Source: Pseudomonas sp. B21_DOA
Lineage (GTDB): Bacteria; Pseudomonadota; Gammaproteobacteria; Pseudomonadales; Pseudomonadaceae
NCBI GenBank assembly: GCA_030544685.1
Contig: CP086683.1
Coordinates: 3,410,001-3,474,000 of the forward strand
Direction: 5' to 3'
DNA length: 64,000 bases
Shown: piece by piece, positions 8,640 through 17,957 of the stretch
Layout of the letters: each line of letters begins with the position of its first letter
How positions within the stretch are numbered: the stretch's first letter is position 1
The notes under the pieces: model-generated
Database searches by the model: none
Told to the model about the DNA's origin: nothing
Seen by the model: only the letters and a program-made list of their open reading frames with translations
Program-made: the position numbers and the translations under genes

Positions 8640-9815
8640 ATGAAGAGCCTACCGCCCGTGCACCGCATCGCCCTGTTGTTCAACGGCAGCAAGATCTACG
8701 ACCGTGGAATCATCAGCGGCATCGGCAACTACCTGATCAGCACCCGCGCTTCCTGGGACCTGTTTCTGGAAGAGGATTTTCTCTGCCGCTTGAAAGGCAT
8801 CGAGCGCTGGCAGGGTGACGGGATCATTGCCGACTTCGATGATCCGCTGATTGGCGAGGCGCTGGCCGACATTCATTTGCCGGTGGTGGCGGTGGGCGGT
8901 TCCTACGAGGATGCACGCGCCTATCCCAAAGCGATTCCCTACGTTGCCACTGACAACAACGCATTGATCACGCTGGCTTACTCGCATCTGGTCGAGGCGG
9001 GGTTGCAGCGCTTTGCCTGTTTCAGCCTGCCCGAGGCACAAGCCAATCGCTGGGCGCAGGAGCGGGAAAAGGCCTTTCGAAAACTGATGCAACGAGACGG
9101 CCTCCACGCTGAGATCTATCGCGGCATGGGCACCAGCGCGCCGCTCTGGGACAGCGCTGTGGAACAACTGATCGCCTGGCTGCACAGCCTGCCCAAACCG
9201 ATCGGCATCATCGCGGTCAGCGACGCCCGCGCCCGGCAGTTACTGCAAGCCTGCCTGACCGCCGGCATTGCTGTGCCGGAGCAGGTCGCGCTGATCGGCA
9301 TCGACAACGACCCGCTGACCCGCAGCCTGACTCGTGTGCCGCTGAGTTCGGTGATTCAGGGCACCGAAACCATGGGCCGCACCGCCGCGCAATTGCTGCA
9401 CCAGATGCTCCACGGCATGCCGTCCACCGGTACGCAAATCCTGATTCCGCCTGACGCGGTCAACGTGCAGGTGTCGAGCCTGCACCAACCGTTGGGCAAT
9501 CCCTACGTCATGCAAGCGCTGCTGTTCATCCGCCAATATGCCTGTCAGGGCATCAAGACCGCGCAAGTCGCGGCCTATGTCGGCGTGTCGCGCTCATCGC
9601 TGGAAGCGCATTTTCGCGCCGAGCGCGGATGCAGCGTGCATGACGAGATTCTGCGTTTCAAACTGGCGGCGGCTACCAGCGGTTTGAAGAACACCGATGC
9701 GGCGATTGCCGACATTGCCCAGGCCTGCGGCTTCAAGTCTGCGCAATACCTGCACACGGTGTTCCGTCGCGAGTTCGGCTGCACGCCCCGCGAATATCAG
9801 CAGGGCGGAGCGTAG
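8640..9815 (+). CDS. xylR: xylose operon regulator XylR (AraC family)
   Basis: This 391-residue activator has an N-terminal periplasmic-binding-protein-like sensor (residues about 8-275; AVSDARARQLLQACLTAGI and VALIGIDNDPL are LacI/PBP-type motifs) and a C-terminal AraC double helix-turn-helix (about 290-391; VAAYVGVSRSSLEAHF, and IADIAQACGFKSAQYLHTVFRREFGCTPREY). Size and architecture equal E. coli XylR (392 residues). It is divergent from xylA, consistent with xylose-responsive activation of xylAFGH. Confidence 0.9.
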   Translation: MKSLPPVHRIALLFNGSKIYDRGIISGIGNYLISTRASWDLFLEEDFLCRLKGIERWQGDGIIADFDDPLIGEALADIHLPVVAVGGSYEDARAYPKAIPYVATDNNALITLAYSHLVEAGLQRFACFSLPEAQANRWAQEREKAFRKLMQRDGLHAEIYRGMGTSAPLWDSAVEQLIAWLHSLPKPIGIIAVSDARARQLLQACLTAGIAVPEQVALIGIDNDPLTRSLTRVPLSSVIQGTETMGRTAAQLLHQMLHGMPSTGTQILIPPDAVNVQVSSLHQPLGNPYVMQALLFIRQYACQGIKTAQVAAYVGVSRSSLEAHFRAERGCSVHDEILRFKLAAATSGLKNTDAAIADIAQACGFKSAQYLHTVFRREFGCTPREYQQGGA

Positions 9816-9828
9816 TGCTGCGAATGGC

Positions 9829-10995
9829 TCACGCCAGCGCAGCGGCACTGGCTCTGGAGCGCCAGGCGAACGTCAGCACCATCAGCAGGCCCAGACCAGC
9901 CATCGCCGCGCCGGCCAGGGAAATCGCTGGATAACCCAGCCCGGCATTGATCACCGCGCCACCCAGCGCCGCGCCGATCGCGTTGCCGAAATTGAACGCG
10001 CCGATGTTCACCGCCGAAGCCAGATTCGGCGCGTCCTTGGCCGCTTCCATCACGCGCATCTGCAGCGGCGGCACCAGAGCGAAGCTGGCGATACCCCAGA
10101 TCAGAATGGCCACGGCGGCCGGCAGCGGCCAGCGCATCAGCACCGTGAACGCCAGCAACACCACAATCAATGCGCTCAGCGACACGATCAGGGTGCGGTC
10201 GATCGAACGGTCGGCAGCCTTGCCACCCCACATGTTGCCCAGCGTCAAACCAATTCCGAACAACACCAGCATGGCGGTGATGAACGCGGCGGAGGCGTGG
10301 GTTTCGCTGCTGAGAATCGGCGCGATGTAGGTGAACACGGTGAACATCGCACTCGAGCCGACCACGGTCAGGGCCAGCGCGGCCAACACCGGACCGCGGC
10401 CCAATACACGTATTTCCGCCAGCGCACCCGCGCCTTGCTCTGCTTTCAGATTGGGCAGGGCGAACCACAAGGCGATCATGGTCAGCACGCCGAGACCGGT
10501 AATGCCCCAGAACGCCGTGCGCCAGCCGAACAGCTCACCAAACCACGCCGCCAGCGGTACACCGCCGATGGTCGCCAACGTCAGGCCCATGAACATCGCC
10601 GCCACGGCGCCGGCACGTTTTTCCGGCGCGACCACGCTGGCGGCCACCACCGAGCCGACCCCAAAGAATGCGCCGTGGTTGAGCGAGGTGATCACCCGGG
10701 CGACCATCAGGCTGTAGTAGTCGGTGGCCAGCGCCGACATCAGATTACCCAAGGTGAAAATCGCCATCAGCCCGATCAGCAGATAGCGCCGGGGGATCTT
10801 GCCAGTGGTCAGGGTCATCAGCGGCGCGCCGAGCAGCACGCCCAAGGCGTAGGCACTGACCAGCAACCCCGCAGCGGGAATGGAAACGCCGAGATCGGCG
10901 GCGATGCCGGGCAACATGCCCATCGGCGCGAACTCGGTGACGCCGATGCCAAAGGCGCCGACAGCGAGTGCAACAAGTGGTGGATTGATACGCAT
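9829..10995 (-). CDS. MFS transporter, DHA1 (AraJ/NepI-like)
   Basis: This 388-residue, 12-TM major facilitator begins MRINPPLVALAVGAFGIGVTEF; the family motif PMGMLPGIAADLGVSIPAAG follows. ATG 10995 has GAGGAG eight bases upstream, preferred to ATG 11010. The family exports drugs, sugars or nucleosides; the substrate cannot be read from sequence. It is divergent from a LysR-type gene 95 bases away, which probably controls it. It ends 13 bases past the convergent xylR stop. Confidence 0.85.
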   Translation of the reverse strand: MRINPPLVALAVGAFGIGVTEFAPMGMLPGIAADLGVSIPAAGLLVSAYALGVLLGAPLMTLTTGKIPRRYLLIGLMAIFTLGNLMSALATDYYSLMVARVITSLNHGAFFGVGSVVAASVVAPEKRAGAVAAMFMGLTLATIGGVPLAAWFGELFGWRTAFWGITGLGVLTMIALWFALPNLKAEQGAGALAEIRVLGRGPVLAALALTVVGSSAMFTVFTYIAPILSSETHASAAFITAMLVLFGIGLTLGNMWGGKAADRSIDRTLIVSLSALIVVLLAFTVLMRWPLPAAVAILIWGIASFALVPPLQMRVMEAAKDAPNLASAVNIGAFNFGNAIGAALGGAVINAGLGYPAISLAGAAMAGLGLLMVLTFAWRSRASAAALA

Positions 10996-11090
10996 GGAAA
11001 GTCTCCTCATCTATGCCGCCAATGCTACGATCCATCGTTTTCAGGCGGTAGATGGCGATTTTGGCAATCACCTTTGCGTAAGAGGCACGA

Positions 11091-12071
11091 ATGGACTTCA
11101 ACGGCAGATCAGGGGAAATGAGCGTGTTCGTCACCGTGGCGCAGGAGGGCAGCCTCTCAGCGGCTGCGCGTGCGCTGGGGCTGACGCCTTCGGCGGTCAG
11201 TCGGATCATCGCCCGCGCTGAACAGCGACTCGGCACTCGGCTGTTGCTGCGCACGACCCGCGCGCTGACGTTTACCGCCGAGGGCGAGGCCTTCCTGCGC
11301 GGTGCCCGGCGAATTCTCGCCGACATGGACGAAGTGGAAGGGGCCATCACCGATCAAGGCGTACCCAAGGGCCGCTTGCGTGTCAGTGCCGCCCTTGGCC
11401 ATGGACGGCTGACCATTGTGCCGCTGGTCGCAGCCTTTACCGTCCGCTACCCGAACATCGTCGTCGACCTCAGCCTTGGCGACGAAGTCGTCGACATCCT
11501 CGCCGGTCAGGCGGACGTCGCCATCCGCTTCGGCCATTTGCCCGACAGCCCACTCACCGCGCGCCGGCTCGGTCACACCGGCCAGGTCGTGGTGGCATCG
11601 CCCGACTATCTGCAACGTCATAGCACGCCTCAGCAACCCGAAGACCTGCTCAAGCACAACTGCCTACGCTTCAACTTCCGCCGCGCCGAAGCCAACTGGC
11701 CGTTTATCCGCGACGGCAAGGAGTTCTCGCTGAAAGTCAGCGGCAACATCGAATGCAGCAGCGGCGAAGCACTGGCCCAGTTCGCCAGACTCGGCGCCGG
11801 AATTGCGCGGATTGGCGAGTTCACCGTCAGGGAAGATTTGCAGCGCGGTACGCTGATCCCGCTGCTGCAAACGTTTAACCCGGGCGATGAGGAACCGATT
11901 CATGCGGTGTTCGTCGGCGGCGCGGCGATGCCGGTGCGGGTGCGGTTGTTTGTGGATTTTTGCTGGAGCAGCATCGGATGTAAGAGGTGGCGTCTTTTCA
12001 TCGGATCTGATTCTGTGCACGCAAATGCAATCATATTGCTATCATTTGCAGCTCTTCATTTTTCAGTCTGA
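11091..12071 (+). CDS. LysR-type transcriptional regulator (3' end frameshifted as given)
   Basis: The N-terminal winged HTH (SVFVTVAQEGSLSAAARALGLTPSAVSRIIARAEQRLG) is followed by a LysR substrate domain (GRLRVSAALGHGRL, VDLSLGDEVVDILAGQADVAIRFGHLPDS). As written the frame runs to 12071 with an untypical hydrophobic tail after LFVDF. Adding one T to the T-run at 11957-11961 gives the ordinary ending LFVDFLLEQHRM and a stop at 11981-11983, i.e. 297 residues. The true gene is therefore probably 11091-11983. The divergent MFS gene is its likely target. Confidence 0.85.
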   Translation: MDFNGRSGEMSVFVTVAQEGSLSAAARALGLTPSAVSRIIARAEQRLGTRLLLRTTRALTFTAEGEAFLRGARRILADMDEVEGAITDQGVPKGRLRVSAALGHGRLTIVPLVAAFTVRYPNIVVDLSLGDEVVDILAGQADVAIRFGHLPDSPLTARRLGHTGQVVVASPDYLQRHSTPQQPEDLLKHNCLRFNFRRAEANWPFIRDGKEFSLKVSGNIECSSGEALAQFARLGAGIARIGEFTVREDLQRGTLIPLLQTFNPGDEEPIHAVFVGGAAMPVRVRLFVDFCWSSIGCKRWRLFIGSDSVHANAIILLSFAALHFSV

Positions 12072-12086
12072 ATACAGTGAGTACCG

Positions 12087-12476
12087 ATGTTCGTGAAAAC
12101 GCTGACTGGGTTGCTTGTCTTATTGGTTTGCGGCGTGCTGGGCGCTTGCGGAAAAACAGACCGTTTTGCCGACGGCTGGGATCAAGGCGGCAACCTGCAT
12201 GACGTGAGTCTGCGCGAGTGGGCCTTTGCAACCGATGCCAACCGGCTTGCCAGTGCTGCCGATTTTGTCCGGGAATTTATTCCGGCGTTGCCAGCAGTGT
12301 CTTTGCCGCTTGCGAGCGCCCTGGTTGAAAAGTGCCTGACCGAGAGTGCGTATATAGCCGCTATCGAGGAGATTGGGGTGCGAAGCAGAATTGAACCCTG
12401 TATTGAATATGCTCAACAAACCGCCCAGAGCCTCGCGCAGGAATATGCCAAGCGCCAGGCTGTTTCCAGCCAGTAA
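12087..12476 (+). CDS. putative lipoprotein
   Basis: This 129-residue protein has a lipoprotein signal (VCGVLGAC, modified Cys at about residue 21) and no recognised domain. The mature part has a conserved-looking pair of cysteines (EKC and EPC) about 25 residues apart that could form a disulphide. Composition and codon use are normal for the genome. Localisation to the periplasmic face of a membrane is inferred from the lipobox. Confidence 0.6.
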   Translation: MFVKTLTGLLVLLVCGVLGACGKTDRFADGWDQGGNLHDVSLREWAFATDANRLASAADFVREFIPALPAVSLPLASALVEKCLTESAYIAAIEEIGVRSRIEPCIEYAQQTAQSLAQEYAKRQAVSSQ

Positions 12477-12588
12477 ACGGTCGCCAGCGAAGTATTGTCG
12501 AGTGTCGGCTCCCAGTTACAAAGGGCCACCGCAGAATGATGGACCAGGATGTTCTTTACTGGGCGCCGAGCGAGACAGGTTGTTGTTT

Positions 12589-13104
12589 TCACTCGACGAA
12601 TCTGAGGCATGCAAAAGCGGTTTTGATACGCAGTTGCTTGATGGGTTCGATGCTTTCCTGAGATCCGATTTTTTTGACTACGCCCAGGCCGCAGTATTGT
12701 TGATTGAAGGTGAAGATCGGGAGAAGGCCAGCCTTGGGTTCAGTCCAGTAGCCCGACTTCAACGTATAGCTGGCCCCAGCCTGAGGGGTGAAAGAGAAGG
12801 GTATCTGGCAAAACTTTCCACCAACTGTTTGTCGGTAAGTCAAAACCAGCTCTTTGTCGACAGCTACCGGCGATTGGATAAAACCCTCGGTATAGGGCAA
12901 AGGCGTGAAGCCTGCGTAACATCCCGATTCGTTGAAGGTCATCGCATCGAGGTTAGTGCCGCTTTCATATTTAAGCCTGACCGTCGCCGAGGGTTCATCC
13001 TGCCGGGGAAATTGATACTGTTTACCCTGAAACAGTGAAGTACAACCGCTAAGTGCCAATGCTCCAGCCAAAAGCGTCAAACCAAATCTGCCATTCCCGT
13101 ACAT
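12589..13104 (-). CDS. putative lipoprotein
   Basis: This 171-residue protein starts MYGNGRFGLTLLAGALALSGCTSLFQGKQ, a clear lipoprotein signal with Cys at 21 and a Ser/Thr after it. The rest is beta-rich with three further cysteines; a short GTG-like extension is not needed. It is convergent with the other lipoprotein gene at 12087, leaving about 110 non-coding bases. No function recognised. Confidence 0.6.
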   Translation of the reverse strand: MYGNGRFGLTLLAGALALSGCTSLFQGKQYQFPRQDEPSATVRLKYESGTNLDAMTFNESGCYAGFTPLPYTEGFIQSPVAVDKELVLTYRQTVGGKFCQIPFSFTPQAGASYTLKSGYWTEPKAGLLPIFTFNQQYCGLGVVKKIGSQESIEPIKQLRIKTAFACLRFVE

Positions 13105-13176
13105 GTACTGCTCCTGGATACCATCGGACTTTTCAGAAGCAGATGATACCGAAAAGTGGCCACATGCTACTAAGCT

Positions 13177-14127
13177 TTACGAGGTTGCAGACAGCCCAAG
13201 ATTTTCCCTCGCCCACTGCTCAGCCGTCGTGACCTGAATCGCCCGCTGCTCATTGAACGTGCCTGCTTTAGGCCACGCCACACCTCGACCTTGGGCAAAC
13301 ACCGCGCGGTATTTTTTGATGTGGTGAGTGGGGTCTTTTTCCAGTTCCTGCATCAGGTGCGGCACTGTCCAGACGTTACGCTTGAAGGGCCGTCCGAGCA
13401 CGCGTTCGAGAAGGCCCGCGACCTGTTCATAGGTCAGCGTGTCGCCCGACAGATACACGATCTCGTTGCGAAAACGCGGTTCGAAGAAAACGATTTCTGC
13501 GGTCAGCTTGCCGATGTCGTCCGGGGTCGTGAGCGTCACACTGGTGTCCAGGCTGCCCAAGGCGTTAACGGTGGCGTTGTCGAAATCAACGACTTCAAAT
13601 ACTGGCTCAAACAGGAAGCTGGTAAACATGCCGGTCGAGATGATCACCCATTCGGTTTTGTCCTGCGCGCGCAGCAGTTCGCGCACGTCGAGTTGAGCAT
13701 CGAACAGATCCTGCGGACTGCCCCGGCCGATCACCTCGAAATCCACGCCAAACTGCCAGGGAAAGTAGCGTTTGATGCCGGACTTGAGAGCAGCGGTCGC
13801 CAGCTTCATCGGCGTCTCGCGACCAGCCACCATGCCGGCGCAGCCGATGACGGTATCGAAAGGTGCGAAGACTTCGGCCAGTTGGTCGATCGAATCGTTG
13901 ACCAGATCTGCCGCCACCATCTGCATGCCGAGACGGCGCAGTTCATCGATTTCGGATTTCTTTGCCGGCACCTGACTGTCGATCGTCGAGGCCCTGAGCA
14001 GGACGCTGATCCTGCTGCCAGGCGAGCGCTTTGCCACTCGCGCAAGGTTGCGCAAAACCGGCAGGCCGAGCTCGCCTGCGCCAAGGACAAGAATGGATTG
14101 CGGGGAAGGGTGGTTCGATTCGGTCAT
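13177..14127 (-). CDS. NmrA-like NAD(P)-binding oxidoreductase
   Basis: This 316-residue atypical SDR of the NmrA/isoflavone-reductase group has a Rossmann nucleotide motif near the start (LVLGAGELGLPVLRNLAR), FDTVIGCAGM, and a C-terminal NmrA-like region. ATG 14127 (MTESNHPSP) with AGGAGA upstream fits better than the open extension to 14184. It is divergent from an HxlR regulator, a common redox-sensor/enzyme pairing. Substrate unknown. Confidence 0.8.
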   Translation of the reverse strand: MTESNHPSPQSILVLGAGELGLPVLRNLARVAKRSPGSRISVLLRASTIDSQVPAKKSEIDELRRLGMQMVAADLVNDSIDQLAEVFAPFDTVIGCAGMVAGRETPMKLATAALKSGIKRYFPWQFGVDFEVIGRGSPQDLFDAQLDVRELLRAQDKTEWVIISTGMFTSFLFEPVFEVVDFDNATVNALGSLDTSVTLTTPDDIGKLTAEIVFFEPRFRNEIVYLSGDTLTYEQVAGLLERVLGRPFKRNVWTVPHLMQELEKDPTHHIKKYRAVFAQGRGVAWPKAGTFNEQRAIQVTTAEQWARENLGLSATS

Positions 14128-14202
14128 GATGTCTCCTGAGATCTGCATGTAAGATCGGCAAATGCTGGCACGATCGGGCAGCACTCAGAAGAAGGCACAC
14201 GC

Positions 14203-14679
14203 GTGATACCAGGTGAAGAAGTGACTGATCAGCAAGCGCTCAGTGAGGCAGAAGCAATCTGCCAGACGCTCAGACGAGACGATGATGGCGTGCGCCGCGA
14301 AGTGCTTGCGCACGCCGGTAGTCGCTGGTCTTTGGGCATCCTGCATGCCTTGGGGGTGTACGGCACGATGCGTCACGCCGAGATCAAACGGCAGATGACC
14401 GGCGTGACTCAGCGCATGTTGACCAAAACCCTGCGTGCGCTGGAACGCGACGGCCTGCTGACCCGGCGCGAGCTCGACCATGTGCCGCCGCACGTCGAGT
14501 ACGAGCTGACGCCATTGGGCATGGGCTTACTGGTGCGGATGTCGCCGATCTGGACTTGGGTGGTGGAAAACGTCGAGGGTTTCCGCCAAGCGCGACGCAC
14601 GTTCGATAGCCAGATCGGCAAGAAACCCTCATGGCAAATTCCTGTTCCAGCGCGGGATGATTCTGAAGCGTCAGACTGA
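14203..14679 (+). CDS. HxlR-family transcriptional regulator
   Basis: This 158-residue winged-helix protein has the HxlR pattern SRWSLGILHALGVYGTMRHAEIKRQMTGVTQRMLTKTLRALERDGLLTR and VEYELTPLGMGL. There are two GTG starts (14203, 14221); the second, giving MTDQQALSEAE, is also possible. No upstream cysteine motif equals the HypR/YodB sensor Cys. It is divergent from the NmrA-like gene, its probable target. Confidence 0.85.
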   Translation: MIPGEEVTDQQALSEAEAICQTLRRDDDGVRREVLAHAGSRWSLGILHALGVYGTMRHAEIKRQMTGVTQRMLTKTLRALERDGLLTRRELDHVPPHVEYELTPLGMGLLVRMSPIWTWVVENVEGFRQARRTFDSQIGKKPSWQIPVPARDDSEASD

Positions 14680-14690
14680 GGTTTCGCGCT

Positions 14691-15104
14691 TCAGCTCAGC
14701 GGCACCGCGAACACGGCACTGGCGCGCGCAACCGTTCGCTCACCGACGTGCAGACTGACGCCAGCAAACGCCAGTTGGCGGCCCTTTTTGGAGTGTTCAA
14801 GACGCACTTCGAGCCACTCGTTGATTTGCACCGCACCGAGATAATCCAGGGTCATGCTCGCCGTGATCAACGGCTGCGGCGGATCGCTGGAGAAAGCCAT
14901 GGCGTAGCCCATGCCGACATCGGCCAAAGTCGCCAATACACCACCATGCAAAGTGCCGCGACCATTGGCGTGGCGGGAGTCGGTCAGCAAGCCCAGTTCC
15001 AATTGCAGGCCGTGGCCTCTGGCGTAGATCGGGCCGAGCAGATCCAGCAATGGACTGCTACGGGTGAACGGAGTGAAACCTTCGGGAATGGCCGTGGTGT
15101 TCAT
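14691..15104 (-). CDS. PaaI-type hotdog thioesterase
   Basis: This 137-residue acyl-CoA thioesterase-like hotdog protein has the family motif RGTLHGGVLATLADVGMGYA, in which HGG precedes the catalytic helix. ATG 15104 (MNTTAIPEGF) is preceded by AGGAT; the longer frame to 15167 lacks homology. It lies downstream of the AraC gene on the same strand (about 119 bases). Substrate not identifiable. Confidence 0.8.
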   Translation of the reverse strand: MNTTAIPEGFTPFTRSSPLLDLLGPIYARGHGLQLELGLLTDSRHANGRGTLHGGVLATLADVGMGYAMAFSSDPPQPLITASMTLDYLGAVQINEWLEVRLEHSKKGRQLAFAGVSLHVGERTVARASAVFAVPLS

Positions 15105-15223
15105 GATCCCATCCTGAGGCAGGTGGCTGACCTGTGTGATTGGGCGAGGAAACACAGGAAGGGGCAAGCACTATGCGGATGGGGAATTTGCTGCGATAAG
15201 TGCGCGGGGCGGGGCACCGGAAG

Positions 15224-16164
15224 TCAGTGCGACGACACAAACGGCGAAGCAGTCGTCGGTGCCGGCAACGCATAGGCCTGTTTCATCCACGCCACTTCCG
15301 CAAGCGGTGTGCGGCCGAAGAGGCGTTTGAAGTCGCGGCTGAATTGCGAGGCGCTTTCGTAACCGACCAGAAATGCCGATTTTGCCGCGGTCAGGTCGTT
15401 ACGCAGCATCAGCAATCGCGCCTGGTGCAGCCGCGTCGACTTCAGGTACTGCATAGGCGAAGAGTCGGTAACTTTGCGAAAGTGCAGATGAAAATTCGGC
15501 ACGCTCATCTGCGCTTCCTCGGCCAAGGTTTCTACGTCGAGATGCTGGTGATAGCAACTGTGGATCTTGTGGATGGCGCGGGTCACTTTGCCGAACTGGC
15601 CCTGTTGGGCGATGGCGGCGCGCAGGGTGCCACCTTGTTCGCCGGTGAGGATACGGTAGTAGAGCTCGCGCAGCATCGCCGGGCCGAGGATTTGCGCGTC
15701 GGCATCGTTGCTCATCACTTCAAGAAAACGCAGGGTTGACCGGCGCAGCGGTTCGTCCAGAGGCGAGGCGTACATGCCCATCGGCTGCGCTCTGGGGAAA
15801 TCCCACCGTTCATCGACCTGCTGAATCAGCTCGCCAGCCAAGGCGAAATCCAGACGCACGTACACCGCAAGCATCGGCTCGGTTTCGCTGGCATCGGTTT
15901 CCATGGTGAAGGGTACCGGCACCGACACCACCAGATAGTGCTGGGCGTCGTAGACGTAGATTTCATCGCCGAGATAACCGCGTTTACGCCCTGACAAAGG
16001 ATGACGATGCCCGGTTCATACAGCACTGGCGTGCGGGTCAGCGGTCGGTTGGAGCGCAGGAAACGCACATCGTCCAGCTGGCTGAGGTTGTAACCCTCCA
16101 GCGGGGCGAGCTGGCTCATTAGCTGGACCATGCGCGTTGTGAGCGGGTCTTTCGGTTTCCGCAT
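15224..16164 (-). pseudogene. AraC-family regulator, frameshifted as given
   Basis: An N-terminal AraC_N sensor piece (MRKPKDPLTTRMVQLM ... RTPVLYEPGIVILCQG) is in one frame. The remainder (KRGYLGDEIYVYDAQHYLVVSVPVPF ... HTH DVETLAEEAQMSVPNFHLHF and VGYESASQFSRDFKRLFG) is in the next. One missing base near 15988-15991 (run GCCC) explains this; restoration gives 942 bp, 313 residues, normal for the family. GGAGA precedes ATG 16164. It follows the SDR gene by 18 bases on the same strand, so it is probably an operonic autoregulator. Confidence 0.85.
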
Positions 16165-16182
16165 TGAGGTTCTCCGCGTTGC

Positions 16183-17007
16183 TCAGCCATCCGTCGAGCG
16201 GCTAAGCGCTGCCCATTGCTCAATACTCTCCGCCGTCAGTTGCAACTTGTCACGCACCAACGCCAGAGCATCACTGCCAAGCAGCAGGTGGGCCGGCGGG
16301 TTTGGACTGTCGATAATCCTCAGCATGACCCGTGCAGCTTTCTGCGGATCGCCCAGCTGATGGCCGCTTTTCTCCTCCCGGGCCTTGCGCACCGGATCGA
16401 AGCTTGCGTCGTAGTCGCTGATGCTACGCGGCGTGCGCTGCATCGAGCGGCCTGCCCAGTCGGTGCGAAATGACCCCGGCGCCACAGCGGTGACAAAAAT
16501 ATTGAAGGGCGCAAGCTCCTTGCTCAAGGTGTCGGAGATGCCCTCCAGAGCGAACTTGCTGCCGCAGTAGTACGCGATCCCTGGCATGGTGATATGGCCG
16601 CCCATCGAAGTGATATTGAGGATATGCCCCGCGCGGCGCTGGCGGAAATACGGGACGAAGGCCTTGGTCACCGCCACTGCGCCAAACACGTTGACGTCGA
16701 ACTGGCGGCGCATTTCCTCCAGCGATGACTCTTCGAAAATCCCCTCATGGCCATAACCTGCGTTGTTGACCAGCACGTCCACCGGGCCGTGACGATCCTC
16801 CACTGCCGCAACCACCCCATCGATGGCATCGAAATCGGTAACGTCCAGAACCACCCCATGCGCGCGCTCGGGCGATAAAGCTTCGAAAGCTGCCAGAGCG
16901 GACTCACTGCGCACTGTGCCGATAATCCGGTGACCTTGAGCGAGCGCTTCCTTGGCCAGCGCCTGGCCGAAGCCGCTGCTGACACCGGTGATGAAAAGGG
17001 TCTTCAT
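16183..17007 (-). CDS. short-chain dehydrogenase/reductase
   Basis: This 274-residue classical SDR has the cofactor motif TGVSSGFGQALAK (residues 7-19), NNAGYG, a catalytic Ser in NITSMGG and Y-x3-K in YYCGSK (family YxxxK). The lack of Arg/Lys specific positions prevents calling NADH or NADPH preference. It is first in a two-gene unit with the AraC regulator downstream. Substrate unknown. Confidence 0.88.
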   Translation of the reverse strand: MKTLFITGVSSGFGQALAKEALAQGHRIIGTVRSESALAAFEALSPERAHGVVLDVTDFDAIDGVVAAVEDRHGPVDVLVNNAGYGHEGIFEESSLEEMRRQFDVNVFGAVAVTKAFVPYFRQRRAGHILNITSMGGHITMPGIAYYCGSKFALEGISDTLSKELAPFNIFVTAVAPGSFRTDWAGRSMQRTPRSISDYDASFDPVRKAREEKSGHQLGDPQKAARVMLRIIDSPNPPAHLLLGSDALALVRDKLQLTAESIEQWAALSRSTDG

Positions 17008-17138
17008 GGATCTGTACTCCAGCAGGCGATTGGAGAGTCCATGCTAGGACGGATAACGCTGTTGGACTATGCCGGATCGGATCGAAGTATTGCCTGTTCC
17101 TATCAATAGGGTTTTCCAGGTCTTGCCTCAAGAAACGG

Positions 17139-17173
17139 AAAAGTCCTGCGGGTTTCAAACCCGCAGGACTTTT
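17139..17173. terminator. bidirectional rho-independent terminator
   Basis: A perfect 17-bp inverted repeat with a one-base centre, AAAAGTCCTGCGGGTTT / AAACCCGCAGGACTTTT, has A-runs at one end and T-runs at the other, so it can work in both directions. It lies 20 bases after the stop of the small secreted protein on the minus strand. Confidence 0.85.
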
Positions 17174-17193
17174 CTTGTCTCGGCAGCACGCGC

Positions 17194-17361
17194 TTAGGCT
17201 GCGCGACGACCCGGGGTGCGGTCAGAACCGTCGGCAGCAACAGTCTGCTGTGGTTCGCTGACCCGGGTGAAGAAACGATCTTCCTGATTGCTCGGTACGG
17301 CGAATGCGCTGGCGCTGAGGGCAAAGGTGGCGATAGCGATCAGTTGGCTTACAGTTTTCAT
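17194..17361 (-). CDS. small secreted protein
   Basis: This 55-residue protein has a signal peptide (MKTVSQLIAIATFALSASAFA) leaving a mature polar peptide of about 34 residues rich in Arg, Gln and Thr. ATG 17361 is preferred to the in-frame ATG at 17379 because it starts exactly at the signal peptide. It is followed by a strong terminator, which supports a real transcription unit. Such short secreted peptides are common and uncharacterised in Pseudomonas. Confidence 0.65.
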   Translation of the reverse strand: MKTVSQLIAIATFALSASAFAVPSNQEDRFFTRVSEPQQTVAADGSDRTPGRRAA

Positions 17362-17570
17362 GGCGGTGACTCCGGTCAAATTTCGATTGAGGTCCGGGTC
17401 GTTCAGATCAGTCTCTGGCTAACCCGTTGCAGTGGTGTGTTCTGCATGGGTTCAGATTAGGGGGCAGGGCGGTGTCGGCGTTAGGCGGATACTGTTGGCG
17501 ATTTGCCTGATTCTGCTCGATGGAAAATAGCCATTGACTTAGAGCGCACTCAAACCTTTACGGTGATGAC

Positions 17571-17957
17571 ATGAATTCAGAACTGACAATTTCAAAGTTG
17601 GCCAAACGCCTTGATTTGAGCGCTCACACGATCCGCTATTACGAGCGCATCGGGCTGTTCGACCCGGTTGGGCGCGGTGGCAATGGCCACCGGGTATACG
17701 CCGAGAAGGATGTGCTGTGGGCCGAGTTTCTGCTCCGGCTGAAGGCGACCGGAATGCCGATCCAGCAAATGCTGCGGTATGCCGAATTGCGTCGATCAGG
17801 CGACTCGACCCTGGCAGAACGCCGCGACCTTCTCGAGCAGCATCGCCGGCACGTGCAAGCGCAGATCAGCCAGTTGAGCCAGTCCCTGAAGGTTCTGGAT
17901 AACAAGATTCAGATCTATCACCAACTTGAGCAAAAGGAGCAACACCATGATCCGTAA
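17571..17957 (+). CDS. MerR-family transcriptional regulator
   Basis: This 128-residue regulator has the MerR N-terminal HTH (TISKLAKRLDLSAHTIRYYERIGLFDP, then GNGHRVYAEKDV) and a C-terminal coiled coil (about 80-125). No cysteine metal-binding motif is present, so an organic or redox signal is more likely than metal. Its last codons overlap by 11 bases with the start of the following decarboxylase-like gene, implying translational coupling. Confidence 0.88.
   Translation: MNSELTISKLAKRLDLSAHTIRYYERIGLFDPVGRGGNGHRVYAEKDVLWAEFLLRLKATGMPIQQMLRYAELRRSGDSTLAERRDLLEQHRRHVQAQISQLSQSLKVLDNKIQIYHQLEQKEQHHDP

Noticed and set aside
9697..11121. 474-codon plus-strand frame opposite the MFS gene
   Set aside because: Its Arg/Gln/His-rich low-complexity translation is a shadow of the MFS codons; no domain or ribosome-binding site supports it.
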